64,000 bases of DNA from assembly GCF_030269325.1 (NCBI RefSeq), contig NZ_BSTD01000004.1:980925-1044924 (forward strand), in the 5' to 3' direction. Source of the DNA: Amycolatopsis sp. NBRC 101858. GTDB lineage: Bacteria; Actinomycetota; Actinomycetes; Mycobacteriales; Pseudonocardiaceae. The notes under the pieces are model-generated. The model saw only the letters and a program-made list of their open reading frames with translations. It did no database searches and was not told where the DNA came from. The translations under genes and the position numbers were made by a program. This document shows, piece after piece, positions 32,360-41,831 of the stretch; position 1 is the stretch's first letter; every line of letters begins with the position of its first letter.

Positions 32360-33403
32360 GTGGCCGAACGACCCCGCTCCGGCGGCCCCGTCAAGGTGAC
32401 CGCGGCCGGTACGCGGCAGCCCAGTCTCACCGACGTCGCGGGCGTGGCGGGCGTGTCGCACATGACCGTCTCCCGGGTCATCAACGGGACCGGCCCGGTG
32501 CGCCCCGAAACCCGCGCCCGGGTGCTCGCCGCCATCGAAGAACTGGGCTACCGCCCGAACTCCGCGGCCCGCGCGCTCGTCACCGGACGCACCGGCACGC
32601 TCGGCGTCGTCGCGCTCGAGTCCAATCTGTACGGTCCGGCCAGCACGCTCTACGGCATCGAGAACGCCGCCCGGGAAGCGGGGTACGCGATCACGATCTC
32701 CAGTGTCAGCCGTCCCGGCCGGTCGTCGATCACCGACGCGGTGGAGAACCTCCGCCGCCAGGCCGTCGAAGGCATCATCGTCATCGCCCCGCACGTCACC
32801 GCGGGCCGCGCCCTGGAAGCCGCGCCCGCGGACTTCCCGGTCGTCGCCGTCGGCGGCGGGGAGGCCGCGCCGGTCCCGGTGATCTCCGTCGACCAGCGCG
32901 ACGGCGCCCGCCGCGCCACCGAGCACCTGCTGGCCCTGGGCCACCGCACGGTCTGGCACGTCGCCGGTCCGGAGGACTGGCTGGAGGCCCGCGACCGCGA
33001 GCTCGGCTGGCGGGAAACCCTGGAACGCCACGGCGTGGACGCGCCCCGGGTGATCCGCGGCGACTGGAGCTCGCGCTCGGGCTACGAGGCGGGGCGATCC
33101 CTCGCCAAGGAGGGCGACCTCGACGCCGTCTTCGCCGGCAACGACCAGATGGCGCTCGGCCTGCTCCGCGCGTTCGCCGAGGCCGGCGTCTCGGTGCCGC
33201 GGGACGTGCGCGTCGCGGGCTTCGACGACGTCCCCGAGGCGGCGTACTTCACGCCGCCGCTGACCACGGTGCGCCAGGACTTCATCGAAGTCGGCCGACG
33301 CACGTTCGGCCTGCTCACGCAGCGGATGGAAGGGGGCGACCGGCACGCGCGCGCCCTCGTCGTGCCCGAGCTGATCGTCCGCGAGAGCACCGGGCCGCGT
33401 TAG
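32360..33403 (+). CDS. LacI family regulator of the arabinose operon (paralogue 2)
   Basis: This 347-aa repressor has an N-terminal helix-turn-helix ('PSLTDVAGVAGVSHMTVSRVIN'), a hinge and a sugar-binding effector domain ('LGVVALESNLYGPASTLYG', 'FDDVPEAAYFTPPLTTVRQDF'). The start is the GTG at 32360 with GGAAGGGGA upstream. It is nearly colinear with paralogue 1 at 16544. The helix-turn-helix residues are almost identical, which predicts similar operators. The palindrome overlapping its own promoter and the one before the arabinose operon make it the probable repressor of both. The inducer is likely arabinose or an arabinofuranoside, judged from the operon. Confidence 0.92.
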   Translation: MAERPRSGGPVKVTAAGTRQPSLTDVAGVAGVSHMTVSRVINGTGPVRPETRARVLAAIEELGYRPNSAARALVTGRTGTLGVVALESNLYGPASTLYGIENAAREAGYAITISSVSRPGRSSITDAVENLRRQAVEGIIVIAPHVTAGRALEAAPADFPVVAVGGGEAAPVPVISVDQRDGARRATEHLLALGHRTVWHVAGPEDWLEARDRELGWRETLERHGVDAPRVIRGDWSSRSGYEAGRSLAKEGDLDAVFAGNDQMALGLLRAFAEAGVSVPRDVRVAGFDDVPEAAYFTPPLTTVRQDFIEVGRRTFGLLTQRMEGGDRHARALVVPELIVRESTGPR

Positions 33404-33442
33404 CGCCCCGCACGCGCCGAACCGAAGATGTCCAGCTCCGAA

Positions 33443-33456
33443 TGTTAACGCTAACA
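33443..33456. promoter_or_regulatory. LacI-type operator before the arabinose operon
   Basis: TGTTAACGCTAACA lies 31 nt before the start of the substrate-binding protein gene. It is the best match to the shared palindrome of this window. It would sit at or near the promoter of the 11-gene operon. Confidence 0.8.
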
Positions 33457-33486
33457 GAAATGATCACCGTCGATCGAGGAGTGAAC

Positions 33487-34461
33487 GTGCTGAAGAAGCG
33501 ATGGGCCGCCGCGGCGGCCGCGGCGGCCGGACTCGTGCTGCTCACCGCCTGCGGGAGTGGTGGTTCCTCCGGCGGTTCCGGCGGGGCGATCACGCTCGGG
33601 TTCGCCCAGGTGGGCGCCGAGAGCGGGTGGCGGACGGCCAACACCAAGTCGATCCAGGACTCGGCGAAGACGGCCGGCATCGAGCTCAAGTTCTCCGACG
33701 CGCAGCAGAAGCAGGAAAACCAGATCTCCGCCATCCGCTCCTACATCCAGCAGAAGGTCAAGGTCATCGCCTTCTCGCCGGTGGTGGAGTCGGGCTGGGA
33801 GACCGTGCTCAAGGAGGCCAAGACGGCCAACATCCCGGTCATCCTCACCGACCGGGCGATCGACTCGCCGGACAAGACGCTCTACAAGACCTTCCTCGGC
33901 TCGGACTTCATCGCCGAGGGCAAGAAGGCCGGGCAGTGGCTGACCAAGGAGTTCGGCAGCGCCACCGGCCAGGTCAACATCGTCGAGCTGCAGGGCACCA
34001 CGGGCTCGGCCCCGGCGAACGACCGCAAGAAGGGTTTCGCGGACGTCATCTCGGCGGACCCGAAGTACAAGATCGTCGCCTCGCAGACCGGTGAGTTCAC
34101 GCGCGCCAAGGGCAAGGAGGTCATGGAGGCCTTCCTCAAGTCCCAGCCGAAGATCGACGTCCTCTACGCGCACAACGACGACATGGCGCTCGGTGCCATC
34201 GAAGCGATCGAAGCCGCGGGCAAGGTGCCGGGCAAGGACATCAAGATCGTCTCGGTGGACGGCGTGAAGGACGCGCTGCAGGCACTGGCCGACGGCAAGA
34301 TCAACCACGTCGTCGAGTGCAACCCGCTGCTCGGCCCGCAGCTGATGGACCTGGTGAAGAAGGTCGCCGCCGGTGAGTCGGTGCCCGAGCGCATCGAGAC
34401 CCAGGAGACCGAGTTCGACCAGGCGTCGGCGAAGGCCGCCCTGCCGCAGCGCCAGTACTGA
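33487..34461 (+). CDS. ytfQ: Sugar ABC transporter lipoprotein, YtfQ-type (furanose-binding)
   Basis: This 324-aa binding protein has a lipoprotein signal ('LVLLTACGS', lipobox Cys near residue 18), anchoring it outside the membrane. It aligns along its length with E. coli YtfQ: 'GFAQVGAESGWRTANT', 'QQKQENQISAIRSYIQQ', 'VELQGTTGSAPANDRKKGF' and 'AHNDDMALGAIEAIEAAGK'. YtfQ-type proteins bind galactofuranose or arabinofuranose. The following arabinofuranosidase and ara genes make arabinofuranose the more likely ligand here. The start GTG at 33487 has GAGGAG about 6 nt upstream; the GTG at 33481 overlaps that site. It is the first gene of the operon. Confidence 0.88.
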   Translation: MLKKRWAAAAAAAAGLVLLTACGSGGSSGGSGGAITLGFAQVGAESGWRTANTKSIQDSAKTAGIELKFSDAQQKQENQISAIRSYIQQKVKVIAFSPVVESGWETVLKEAKTANIPVILTDRAIDSPDKTLYKTFLGSDFIAEGKKAGQWLTKEFGSATGQVNIVELQGTTGSAPANDRKKGFADVISADPKYKIVASQTGEFTRAKGKEVMEAFLKSQPKIDVLYAHNDDMALGAIEAIEAAGKVPGKDIKIVSVDGVKDALQALADGKINHVVECNPLLGPQLMDLVKKVAAGESVPERIETQETEFDQASAKAALPQRQY

Positions 34462-34470
34462 GAGGTCCCC

Positions 34471-35985
34471 GTGTCCGCCGAACTGCTCACCATGACCGGG
34501 ATCCGCAAGGAGTTCCCCGGCGTCCTCGCCCTCGACGGCGTCGACTTCCGCCTGTTCCCGGGCGAGGTCCACGCGCTGATGGGGGAGAACGGCGCCGGCA
34601 AGTCCACCCTGATCAAAGTGCTGACCGGGGTGTACGGAGTGGACGCGGGCACGATCACCCTCGCCGGGACCGCCGTCGCCTTCGGCGGGCCCGGCGAGGC
34701 GCAACAGGCCGGCGTCAGCACGGTCTACCAGGAGGTCAACCTCTGCCCGAACCTGTCCGTGGCGGAGAACGTCTGCCTCGGCCGGGAACCCCGCCGCTTC
34801 GGCCGCATCCAGTGGGGCCCGATGCGGCGGCGGGCGGAGGAGCTGCTGGCCCGGCTGGACGTCCACGTGGACGTCTCGGCCGAGCTCGGCACCTGCTCGA
34901 TCGCCGTCCAGCAGCTGGTCGCGATCGCCCGCGCCCTCGACGTCGAGGCGCGGGTCCTGGTGCTCGACGAGCCGACGTCCAGTTTGGACACCGGCGAGGT
35001 CGAGCAGCTGCTCGAGGTCGTCCGGTCTCTGCGTGAGCAGGGGCTGGCGATCCTCTTCGTCTCCCACTTCATCGACCAGGTCTTCGCCGTCGCCGACCGG
35101 ATGACCGTGCTGCGCAACGGAAAGCTGATCGGCGAGTACCGCACGGCGGAGATCACGCCGGTCGAGCTGGTCACCAAGATGATCGGCAAGGAACTGCGCG
35201 TCCTGGAAACGCTCGAGGACTCCGGGCCCACGCGGGCCGAGGTCGCGGACGCGCCGGTGCTCCTGTCCGCGGAAGACCTCGGTCGCAAGGGTGGCGTCGA
35301 GCCGTTCACCCTCGACATCCACGCCGGGGAGGTCGTCGGGCTGGCCGGGCTGCTCGGCTCCGGGCGCACCGAGCTCGCCCGGCTGCTCTTCGGCGCCGAC
35401 CACGCCGACACCGGATCCGTCCGGGTCGACGGGGAGGCCGCGAACCTGCGCACCCCGCGCGCCGGGCTCGACCACCGGATCGCGTTCTGCTCGGAGAACC
35501 GCAAGACCGAAGGCCTGGTCGAGGAACTGACCGTCCGGGAGAACATCGTCCTGGCGCTGCAGGCCTCCCGCGGCTGGGCGCGGCCGCTGACCCGGCGCCG
35601 CCAGGACGAGATCGCGCGCAAGTACATCGAGACGCTCGACATCCGCCCCGCCGACCCCGAGGCCCTGGTCGGCAACCTCTCCGGCGGCAACCAGCAGAAG
35701 GTGCTGCTGGCGCGCTGGCTGATCACCGAGCCGCGGCTGCTCATCCTCGACGAGCCGACCCGCGGCATCGACATCGGCGCCAAGACCGAGATCCAGCGGC
35801 TGGTCACCCAGCTCTCGGCCGAGGGGATGGCCGTCGTGTACATCTCCGCCGAGCTGGAGGAGGTGCTCCGGCTGAGCCACCGCGTCGTGGTGCTGCGCGA
35901 CCGGAAAGTGGTGGCCCAGCTGGCGAACCAGGCGCTCACCGCCGACGACATCATGGCCACGATGGCCGAGGGAGCCGTCTCATGA
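34471..35985 (+). CDS. ytfR: Sugar ABC transporter ATPase, YtfR-type, duplicated domains
   Basis: This 504-aa ATPase has two fused ABC domains as in monosaccharide importers. The first has Walker A 'GENGAGKST' and Walker B 'VLVLDEPTSSLD'. The second has 'GLLGSGRTE' in place of a canonical Walker A, 'LSGGNQQKV' and 'LILDEPTRGIDIG'. The degenerate second P-loop is normal for this family. It powers import through the next two permeases. The GTG at 34471 is 9 nt after ytfQ, with GAGAGG upstream. Its stop overlaps the first permease start (ATGA, 35982-35985). Confidence 0.92.
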   Translation: MSAELLTMTGIRKEFPGVLALDGVDFRLFPGEVHALMGENGAGKSTLIKVLTGVYGVDAGTITLAGTAVAFGGPGEAQQAGVSTVYQEVNLCPNLSVAENVCLGREPRRFGRIQWGPMRRRAEELLARLDVHVDVSAELGTCSIAVQQLVAIARALDVEARVLVLDEPTSSLDTGEVEQLLEVVRSLREQGLAILFVSHFIDQVFAVADRMTVLRNGKLIGEYRTAEITPVELVTKMIGKELRVLETLEDSGPTRAEVADAPVLLSAEDLGRKGGVEPFTLDIHAGEVVGLAGLLGSGRTELARLLFGADHADTGSVRVDGEAANLRTPRAGLDHRIAFCSENRKTEGLVEELTVRENIVLALQASRGWARPLTRRRQDEIARKYIETLDIRPADPEALVGNLSGGNQQKVLLARWLITEPRLLILDEPTRGIDIGAKTEIQRLVTQLSAEGMAVVYISAELEEVLRLSHRVVVLRDRKVVAQLANQALTADDIMATMAEGAVS

Positions 35986-37019
35986 CCAAGCACCGGTTGT
36001 TCTGGCCCGTGGTGGCGTTGCTGGCGCTGCTGGTGGGCGACCTCATCGCGAGCCCGGCGTTCTTCTCGATCGAGCTGCGCGACGGTCACCTCTACGGGAA
36101 CCTCGTCGACATCCTGAAGAACGGCGCCCCGCTGATCCTCATCGCGATCGGCATGACGCTCGTCATCGCCACCCGTGGCATCGACCTCTCGGTGGGTGCG
36201 GTCGTCGCGATCAGCGGATCGCTGGCGTGCCTGTGGATCGCCGACCACCCCGACGGCGTGGGCGCGACGCTGGTCGCGGTCGGGCTGGCGCTGGGCCTGT
36301 CGCTGGTGCTCGGGGTGTGGAACGGCTGGCTGGTCGCCGCGCTGGGCATCCAGCCGATCATCGCCACGCTCATCCTGATGGTCGCCGGGCGCGGGATCGC
36401 GCAGCTGATCTCCGGCGGGCAGATCATCACGATCAACTCGGCCCCCTACGAATGGATCGGCAGCGGGTTCGTGCTGACCCTGCCGAGCGCGATCCTCATC
36501 GCGCTGGCCGTGTTCGTGCTCGCTTCGCTGCTGGTCCGCCGCTCCGCCCTCGGCCTGCTCGTCGAGGCCGTCGGCGGCAACCCCGAGGCCAGCCGGCTGG
36601 CCGGCCTGCGGGCGGCCCGGCTGACCTGGCTCGTCTACGTCTTCTGCGCGCTGTGCGCGGGCATCGCCGGGCTGATGATCAGCGCGAACGTGCACAGCGC
36701 CGACGCCAACCACGCCGGGCTGTTCATCGAGCTCGACGCGATCCTCGCTGTCGTCGTCGGTGGCACGCAGCTGACCGGCGGCCGGTTCTCGGTCGGCGGC
36801 GCGGTGATCGGCGCACTGCTCATCCAGACGCTGACCACCACCGTCTACGCCCTCGGCATCCCGCCCGAGGCGATCATGCTGTTCAAGGCCGTGGTCGTGC
36901 TGGCGGTCTGCCTGCTGCAGTCGCCCGCGTTCCGCCGCAAGCTCCGGCGGCGCCGGACTCCGCGGGCCGGGGACCCGGCACCCGCGTCCGCTCCCGAGAA
37001 GGTCGAGGTCACGGCATGA
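35982..37019 (+). CDS. ytfT: Sugar ABC transporter permease, YtfT-type
   Basis: This 345-aa permease has about nine or ten hydrophobic helices and the RbsC-family landmarks 'GIDLSVGAVVAISGSL' and 'GLLVEAVGGNPEASRLAGLRA', the latter being the cytoplasmic EAA-like loop. It forms half of the heterodimeric channel with the next permease. The start overlaps the ATPase stop by 4 nt and its own stop overlaps the next permease (37016-37019), so translation is coupled through the whole transporter. A charged C-terminal tail (about 20 residues) is cytoplasmic. Confidence 0.9.
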   Translation: MTKHRLFWPVVALLALLVGDLIASPAFFSIELRDGHLYGNLVDILKNGAPLILIAIGMTLVIATRGIDLSVGAVVAISGSLACLWIADHPDGVGATLVAVGLALGLSLVLGVWNGWLVAALGIQPIIATLILMVAGRGIAQLISGGQIITINSAPYEWIGSGFVLTLPSAILIALAVFVLASLLVRRSALGLLVEAVGGNPEASRLAGLRAARLTWLVYVFCALCAGIAGLMISANVHSADANHAGLFIELDAILAVVVGGTQLTGGRFSVGGAVIGALLIQTLTTTVYALGIPPEAIMLFKAVVVLAVCLLQSPAFRRKLRRRRTPRAGDPAPASAPEKVEVTA

Positions 37020-38002
37020 CCACCCTCGCGCGCGTCCGCGGTTACCGGCCGCGGCAGCGGCACCTCCCGATCCTCGCCACGATGGCGCTGCTCGTCGGGG
37101 CCTACATCTTCGGCGCGGCCAGCTACGAGGCGTTCGGGTCCGGGCAGGTCGTGCTCGACCTGTTCATCAACAACGCCTTCCTGCTCGTGGTCGCGGTCGG
37201 GATGACGTTCGTGATCCTCACCGGCGGCATCGACCTGTCCGTCGGGTCGGTGGTCGCACTGTCCACAGTGATCTCCGGGGACCTGCTGCAGAAGCACGGC
37301 TGGCCCGCGTACGCGGCGATCGCGGTGGTGCTGGTGGTCGGCGCGCTGCTCGGCGCCGGGATGGGCGCGCTCATCCACTTCTTCGAGATCCAGCCGTTCA
37401 TCGCGACGCTGATCGGGATGTTCTTCGCCCGCGGGCTCTGCTACACGATCAGCACCGAGGCGTACTCGATCGACAACCCGACGATCGCCACCCTCGCCCA
37501 GACGCAGATCCCGCTGGGCGGCGAGCTGCACATCTCGATCAGCGTGGTCGTCGCGCTGGTCGTCGTCGCCGTCGCGGTGTACGTGCTGGCCTTCACGCGG
37601 TTCGGGCGCACGGTCTACTCGATCGGCGGCAACGCGCAGTCCGCGATGCTGATGGGCCTCAAGACCGGCCGGACGAAGATCGCCGTGTACACGATCAGCG
37701 GCTTCTGCTCGGCCCTCGGCGGGCTGCTTTTGGTGCTGTACAAGTCCTCCGGCGACCCGCTCAACGGCGTCGGCCTCGAGCTGACCGCGATCGCCGCGGT
37801 GGTCATCGGCGGCACCATCCTCACCGGCGGCTCCGGCTACGTGCTGGGCACCGTGCTCGGGATCATGGTGCTGGGCATCATCCAGACGCTGATCACCTTC
37901 GACGGCACCCTCAACTCCTGGTGGACCTCGATCATCACCGGCGCCCTCCTGTTCGTCTTCATCGTCCTGCAACGCCTCGTGACGCGGGGGAGCCACCGAT
38001 GA
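37016..38002 (+). CDS. yjfF: Sugar ABC transporter permease, YjfF-type
   Basis: This 328-aa permease of the same family has 'GGIDLSVGSVVALSTV' and the loop 'YSIGGNAQSAMLMGLKTGRTK'. The pairing of two different permeases after a YtfR ATPase copies the E. coli ytfQRT-yjfF order and supports the furanose-importer assignment. Its stop overlaps the start of the secreted arabinofuranosidase by 4 nt (37999-38002), an unusual coupling of a membrane protein to an exported enzyme. Confidence 0.9.
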   Translation: MTTLARVRGYRPRQRHLPILATMALLVGAYIFGAASYEAFGSGQVVLDLFINNAFLLVVAVGMTFVILTGGIDLSVGSVVALSTVISGDLLQKHGWPAYAAIAVVLVVGALLGAGMGALIHFFEIQPFIATLIGMFFARGLCYTISTEAYSIDNPTIATLAQTQIPLGGELHISISVVVALVVVAVAVYVLAFTRFGRTVYSIGGNAQSAMLMGLKTGRTKIAVYTISGFCSALGGLLLVLYKSSGDPLNGVGLELTAIAAVVIGGTILTGGSGYVLGTVLGIMVLGIIQTLITFDGTLNSWWTSIITGALLFVFIVLQRLVTRGSHR

Positions 38003-41000
38003 CCCCGGGTTTCCGGCGCCTCCTGGCCGTGCTCGCGGCCCTGACCTTGTTCGCCGCCCTGCCCGTCACGGCCGCCGCGGCCGACCCTGACCCGGCCCTG
38101 GCCGGGCACTGGACGTTCGACGAAGGCAGCGGCACGACCGCGGCCGACACCGCGGGGGAGCACCCCGCCACCCTGAACTCCGGCGCGGGCTGGGGCCCGG
38201 GCATCCGCGGCGGCGCCCTGACGACCGACGGCGCGAGTGGGTTCGCCGACGCCGGCGCTCCCGTGCTGGACACCACGAAGAGCTTCTCCGTCAGCAGCTG
38301 GGTCAAGCTCGACAAGATCTCCGGCTACCAGACGTTCGTGAGCATCGACGGGAACCAGGTCAGCACCTTCTTCCTGCAGTTCCGCGACGACTCGCGTCGC
38401 TTCGCCTTCACCCGCCTCGCCGGGGACGCGCCCGCCGACGGTGTCGTCGCCTCGGCGAACTTCGACCCGGTCGTCGGCCAGTGGTACCAGCTCACCGGGG
38501 TGTTCGACGCGGCGGTGTCAACGCTGTCGTTGTACGTGGACGGCACCCGGCAGGCCGCGGTGTCCGCGCCCGCCGGCTGGGCCGGCACCGGCCACCTGGT
38601 GATCGGCCGCGGCAAGTACGGCGGCAACCCGGTGGACTACGTCGACGGCACGATCGACGACGTCCGCGCCTACTCCGGCGCGCTGACCGCGGCCGACGCC
38701 GCCCGCCTGGCCATCGCCGGGCACTGGACCCTCGACGAGGGCACCGGCACCACCGCGGCCGACGACTCCCTCGACGCGCGCACCGCGACCCTCACCGGCG
38801 GCGCCGCGTGGGGTGACGGCGTCGTCGGCCCGCACGGCGCCGCCTTCAACGGCACCGACGCCGCCGTCGAAGCCCCGGCCCCGGTCGTCGACACCGCACA
38901 GAGCTTCTCGGTGTCCGCGTGGGTGAAGCCGACCGCGGCCACCGGTTTCCGGACTGCCGTCAGCGTCGACGGCTCGACGATCAGCGGCTTCTACCTCCAG
39001 CGCACCGCCGACGGCCGGTTCGCCTTCACCCGCCGCGCTTCCGACGGCGACACGGCGTCGTCCGCGGCGGTGTCCACCCTGCCCGCCCAGGCCGACCAGT
39101 GGCAGCACCTCGTCGGCGTCCACAACCGGGCGGCCGGCACGCTTTCCCTGTACGTCAACGGAACCCTGCAGCAGAGCGTCCCGTTCACCACGCCGTGGAC
39201 CGCCGGTGGGCACCTCGTCATCGGACGCGGGAAGTGGGCCGGCAGCCCGGCCGACTGGTTCGCCGGGGGAGTGGACGACGTCCGCGCGTACCCGACGCCG
39301 CTGACCGCGTCCGCCGTCGCCGCCCTGGCCGCGAGCGGGTCGTGGCACTTCGACGAGGGCACGGGCCCGGTCGCCCGGGACTCGAGCGCGAACGCTGCCG
39401 ACGGCACGCTCCGCGGAGCGACCTGGACCGCGGGCGCGGCGGGCAAGGCCGTCCAGCTCGACGGCAAGTCCACTGTGGACATGGGCACCTCGCCCGCGTT
39501 CGACACCGGGACCGGCTCGCTCTCCCTGGCAGCGTGGTTCCGCACCACCGGGGACGGCACCCTGGTCGATCACGGCGACGGCTATGCCCTCGGCGTGTCC
39601 GGCGGCAAGCTCACCGCGCGGATCGGCACGATCCAGGTGACCACCAGCGGTGGCGGCCTCGCCGACGGCAACTGGCACCACGCCGCCCTCGTCCTCGATC
39701 GCGCTTCCCAGCGGCTCACCGTCCACGCCGACGGCGACGCGGCCGCGGTCACCAGCACCTGCGGCACGCCGACAGGCACGACCCTGGACGTCTCCGCCTG
39801 CCCGGCGTCCGGGAACAGCGCGGCGGCCTTCACCGTCGGCGCCGGGTTCACCGGCGCGGTCGACGAGGTCGAGCTGCGCCGCTTCCCGCTCACCGCGGCC
39901 CAGGTCGGCACCCTCGCCGGAGCGAACCAGCTGGCGGTCGACGCCAACGTCGTCCGCGCCAACACCCGCGCGACCACCTACGGCTCGATCCTCGAGGACA
40001 TCAGCCACTCCGTCGAAGGCGGGCTGTACGCCGAACTCGTCCGCAACCGCACCTTCAAGGAGGCCTACCAGCGCGGCAGCGGCGCGGGCGACACCCCGGT
40101 CCCGTACTGGTCCCTGCTCACCTCCGCCGGCGCGACCGGGACGTACGCGATCGACACCGCGACCCCGCTGAACCCCGCCCTCGACCGGTCGCTGAAGCTG
40201 CACGCCGACGCCGTCCCGGCCGGTGGGCGCGTGGCCGCCGCCAACGTGGGCTACTACGGCAGCGCCGCCAAGCCGTCCACGAAGTACACCGGCAGCTTCT
40301 TCGCGAAGGGCACGTGGACCGGTGCGGTCCGCGTCAGCCTGGAGAAGCCGGACGGCACCGTGCTGGCGAGCAAGGACCTCCAGCCTCCCGGCGCGGCGTG
40401 GGCGCAGCAGACGTACAGCTTCACCACGCCGTCCACCATCACGACGTCCACCGACAACCGGATCGTCGTGTCGCTGGTGAACAAGGGGAAGAAGGCACTT
40501 GCCGGGGAGGCATGGTTCCAGCAGGTGTCCCTGTTCCCGCCGACGTTCAAGAACCACGGCGTCCGCCTCGACCTCGGGCAGAAGCTCGCCGCCATGAAAC
40601 TCGGCCTCTTCCGCGTCCCGGGCGGCAACTACCTCGAAGGCAGCACCGTCGACACGCGGTTCGCGTGGAAGAACACCATCGGTAAGCCGGAAGCGCGGCC
40701 CGGCCACCAGAACACCGCGTGGGGCTACTGGTCCACCGACGGCTTCGGCATCCTCGACTACCTCAAGCTGGCCGAGGACATCGGCGCCCAGCCGCTGCTC
40801 GCGCTGTTCGCCGGCTACACCCTCGACGGCCGGCACGTCAGCCAGGCCGACTACCCGCAGTACGTCCAGGAAGCGCTCGACGAGATCGAGTACGCCATCG
40901 GCGACGCGTCCACGACGTGGGGCGCGAAGCGGGTCGCCGACGGGCACCCGGCCGCGTTCGACCTGCACTACGTCGAGGTCGGCAACGAGGACTGGTTCGA

Positions 41001-41808
41001 CGGCTCGGGCAGCTACGCCTGGCGCTTCACCGACATGGACAACGCGATCAAGGCGAAGTACCCGCAGCTGACGGTCATCGCGACGACCGGCGGCCTGCAG
41101 GGCGGGGCCGCGTCGAGCACGCCGACCGGGGTGCGCCCGGACGCCGCGGACGACCACTACTACCAGTCGCCGCAGTGGTTCACGGACAACTCGACCCGCT
41201 ACGACACCGCGGACCGCAGCGGCCCGGAGATCCTCGTCGGCGAGTACGGCGCCCAGGACGGCCGGCCCACCGGCACCCTGGCCGCCGCGATCGGCGAGGC
41301 CGCGTTCCTCACCGGACTGGAACGCAACAGCGACATCGTCATCGGCTCGATGTACGCGCCGGTGCTGGTGCACGAAAACCAGGCCGACTGGCCGGTCAAC
41401 CTGATCGGCCTCGACGCCGGGAGCAGCTACGGCTCGCCCTCGTACTGGGTGCAGCAGATGTTCTCCAGCACGCTCGGCAAGCAGATCGTCACCAGCCGCC
41501 TCAGCCAGGGCAGCCCGCTGCGGCAGGTGGTGAACGTGACCACCAAGGCGGGCCGGAAGACGTTCACGGTCAAGCTCGTCAACCCGACCGGGCAGGTACA
41601 GACCGCGCGGCTGGCGCTCACCGGCGTCACGGCGGTCGACGGCACCGGGACGCTCACCACGCTCACCGGCGACCCGGCGGGACGCAACAGCCTCGCCGCG
41701 CCGACCGCCATCGTGCCGCAGACCAGGGAGATCACCGGGCTGGCGGCGACGTCGAAGCTGACGTTGCCCGCGAACTCCGTGACGACACTCGTGATGACCG
41801 GCCGTTGA
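37999..41808 (+). CDS. Secreted GH51 alpha-L-arabinofuranosidase with three LamG-like modules
   Basis: This 1269-aa exported enzyme has a signal peptide (about 1-28, ending TAAAA). Three LamG-type (LamG_3/concanavalin-like) modules follow, starting near residues 36, 240 and 446 ('GHWTFDEGSG'-like beginnings). The GH51 catalytic part begins about 650 with 'GSILEDISHSVEGGLYAE'. The acid/base is E997 in 'VGNEDWFDG' and the nucleophile E1082 in 'LVGEYGAQDG'. It should release L-arabinofuranose from arabinan or arabinoxylan. It is translationally coupled to the YjfF-type permease, so hydrolysis and uptake are cotranscribed. The LamG modules probably bind polysaccharide, which is inference. Confidence 0.9.
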   Translation: MTPGFRRLLAVLAALTLFAALPVTAAAADPDPALAGHWTFDEGSGTTAADTAGEHPATLNSGAGWGPGIRGGALTTDGASGFADAGAPVLDTTKSFSVSSWVKLDKISGYQTFVSIDGNQVSTFFLQFRDDSRRFAFTRLAGDAPADGVVASANFDPVVGQWYQLTGVFDAAVSTLSLYVDGTRQAAVSAPAGWAGTGHLVIGRGKYGGNPVDYVDGTIDDVRAYSGALTAADAARLAIAGHWTLDEGTGTTAADDSLDARTATLTGGAAWGDGVVGPHGAAFNGTDAAVEAPAPVVDTAQSFSVSAWVKPTAATGFRTAVSVDGSTISGFYLQRTADGRFAFTRRASDGDTASSAAVSTLPAQADQWQHLVGVHNRAAGTLSLYVNGTLQQSVPFTTPWTAGGHLVIGRGKWAGSPADWFAGGVDDVRAYPTPLTASAVAALAASGSWHFDEGTGPVARDSSANAADGTLRGATWTAGAAGKAVQLDGKSTVDMGTSPAFDTGTGSLSLAAWFRTTGDGTLVDHGDGYALGVSGGKLTARIGTIQVTTSGGGLADGNWHHAALVLDRASQRLTVHADGDAAAVTSTCGTPTGTTLDVSACPASGNSAAAFTVGAGFTGAVDEVELRRFPLTAAQVGTLAGANQLAVDANVVRANTRATTYGSILEDISHSVEGGLYAELVRNRTFKEAYQRGSGAGDTPVPYWSLLTSAGATGTYAIDTATPLNPALDRSLKLHADAVPAGGRVAAANVGYYGSAAKPSTKYTGSFFAKGTWTGAVRVSLEKPDGTVLASKDLQPPGAAWAQQTYSFTTPSTITTSTDNRIVVSLVNKGKKALAGEAWFQQVSLFPPTFKNHGVRLDLGQKLAAMKLGLFRVPGGNYLEGSTVDTRFAWKNTIGKPEARPGHQNTAWGYWSTDGFGILDYLKLAEDIGAQPLLALFAGYTLDGRHVSQADYPQYVQEALDEIEYAIGDASTTWGAKRVADGHPAAFDLHYVEVGNEDWFDGSGSYAWRFTDMDNAIKAKYPQLTVIATTGGLQGGAASSTPTGVRPDAADDHYYQSPQWFTDNSTRYDTADRSGPEILVGEYGAQDGRPTGTLAAAIGEAAFLTGLERNSDIVIGSMYAPVLVHENQADWPVNLIGLDAGSSYGSPSYWVQQMFSSTLGKQIVTSRLSQGSPLRQVVNVTTKAGRKTFTVKLVNPTGQVQTARLALTGVTAVDGTGTLTTLTGDPAGRNSLAAPTAIVPQTREITGLAATSKLTLPANSVTTLVMTGR

Positions 41809-41831
41809 GCCGTACCGGAAAGGAACCAGAA

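Noticed and set aside
33451..35880. 809-aa minus-strand frame opposite the YtfQ/YtfR-type genes
   Set aside because: Covers two clearly recognisable ABC genes on the other strand and has low-complexity composition.
38518..41373. 951-aa minus-strand frame opposite the GH51 gene
   Set aside because: Shadow frame caused by high-GC third positions. The plus strand has complete GH51 and LamG motifs and operon coupling.
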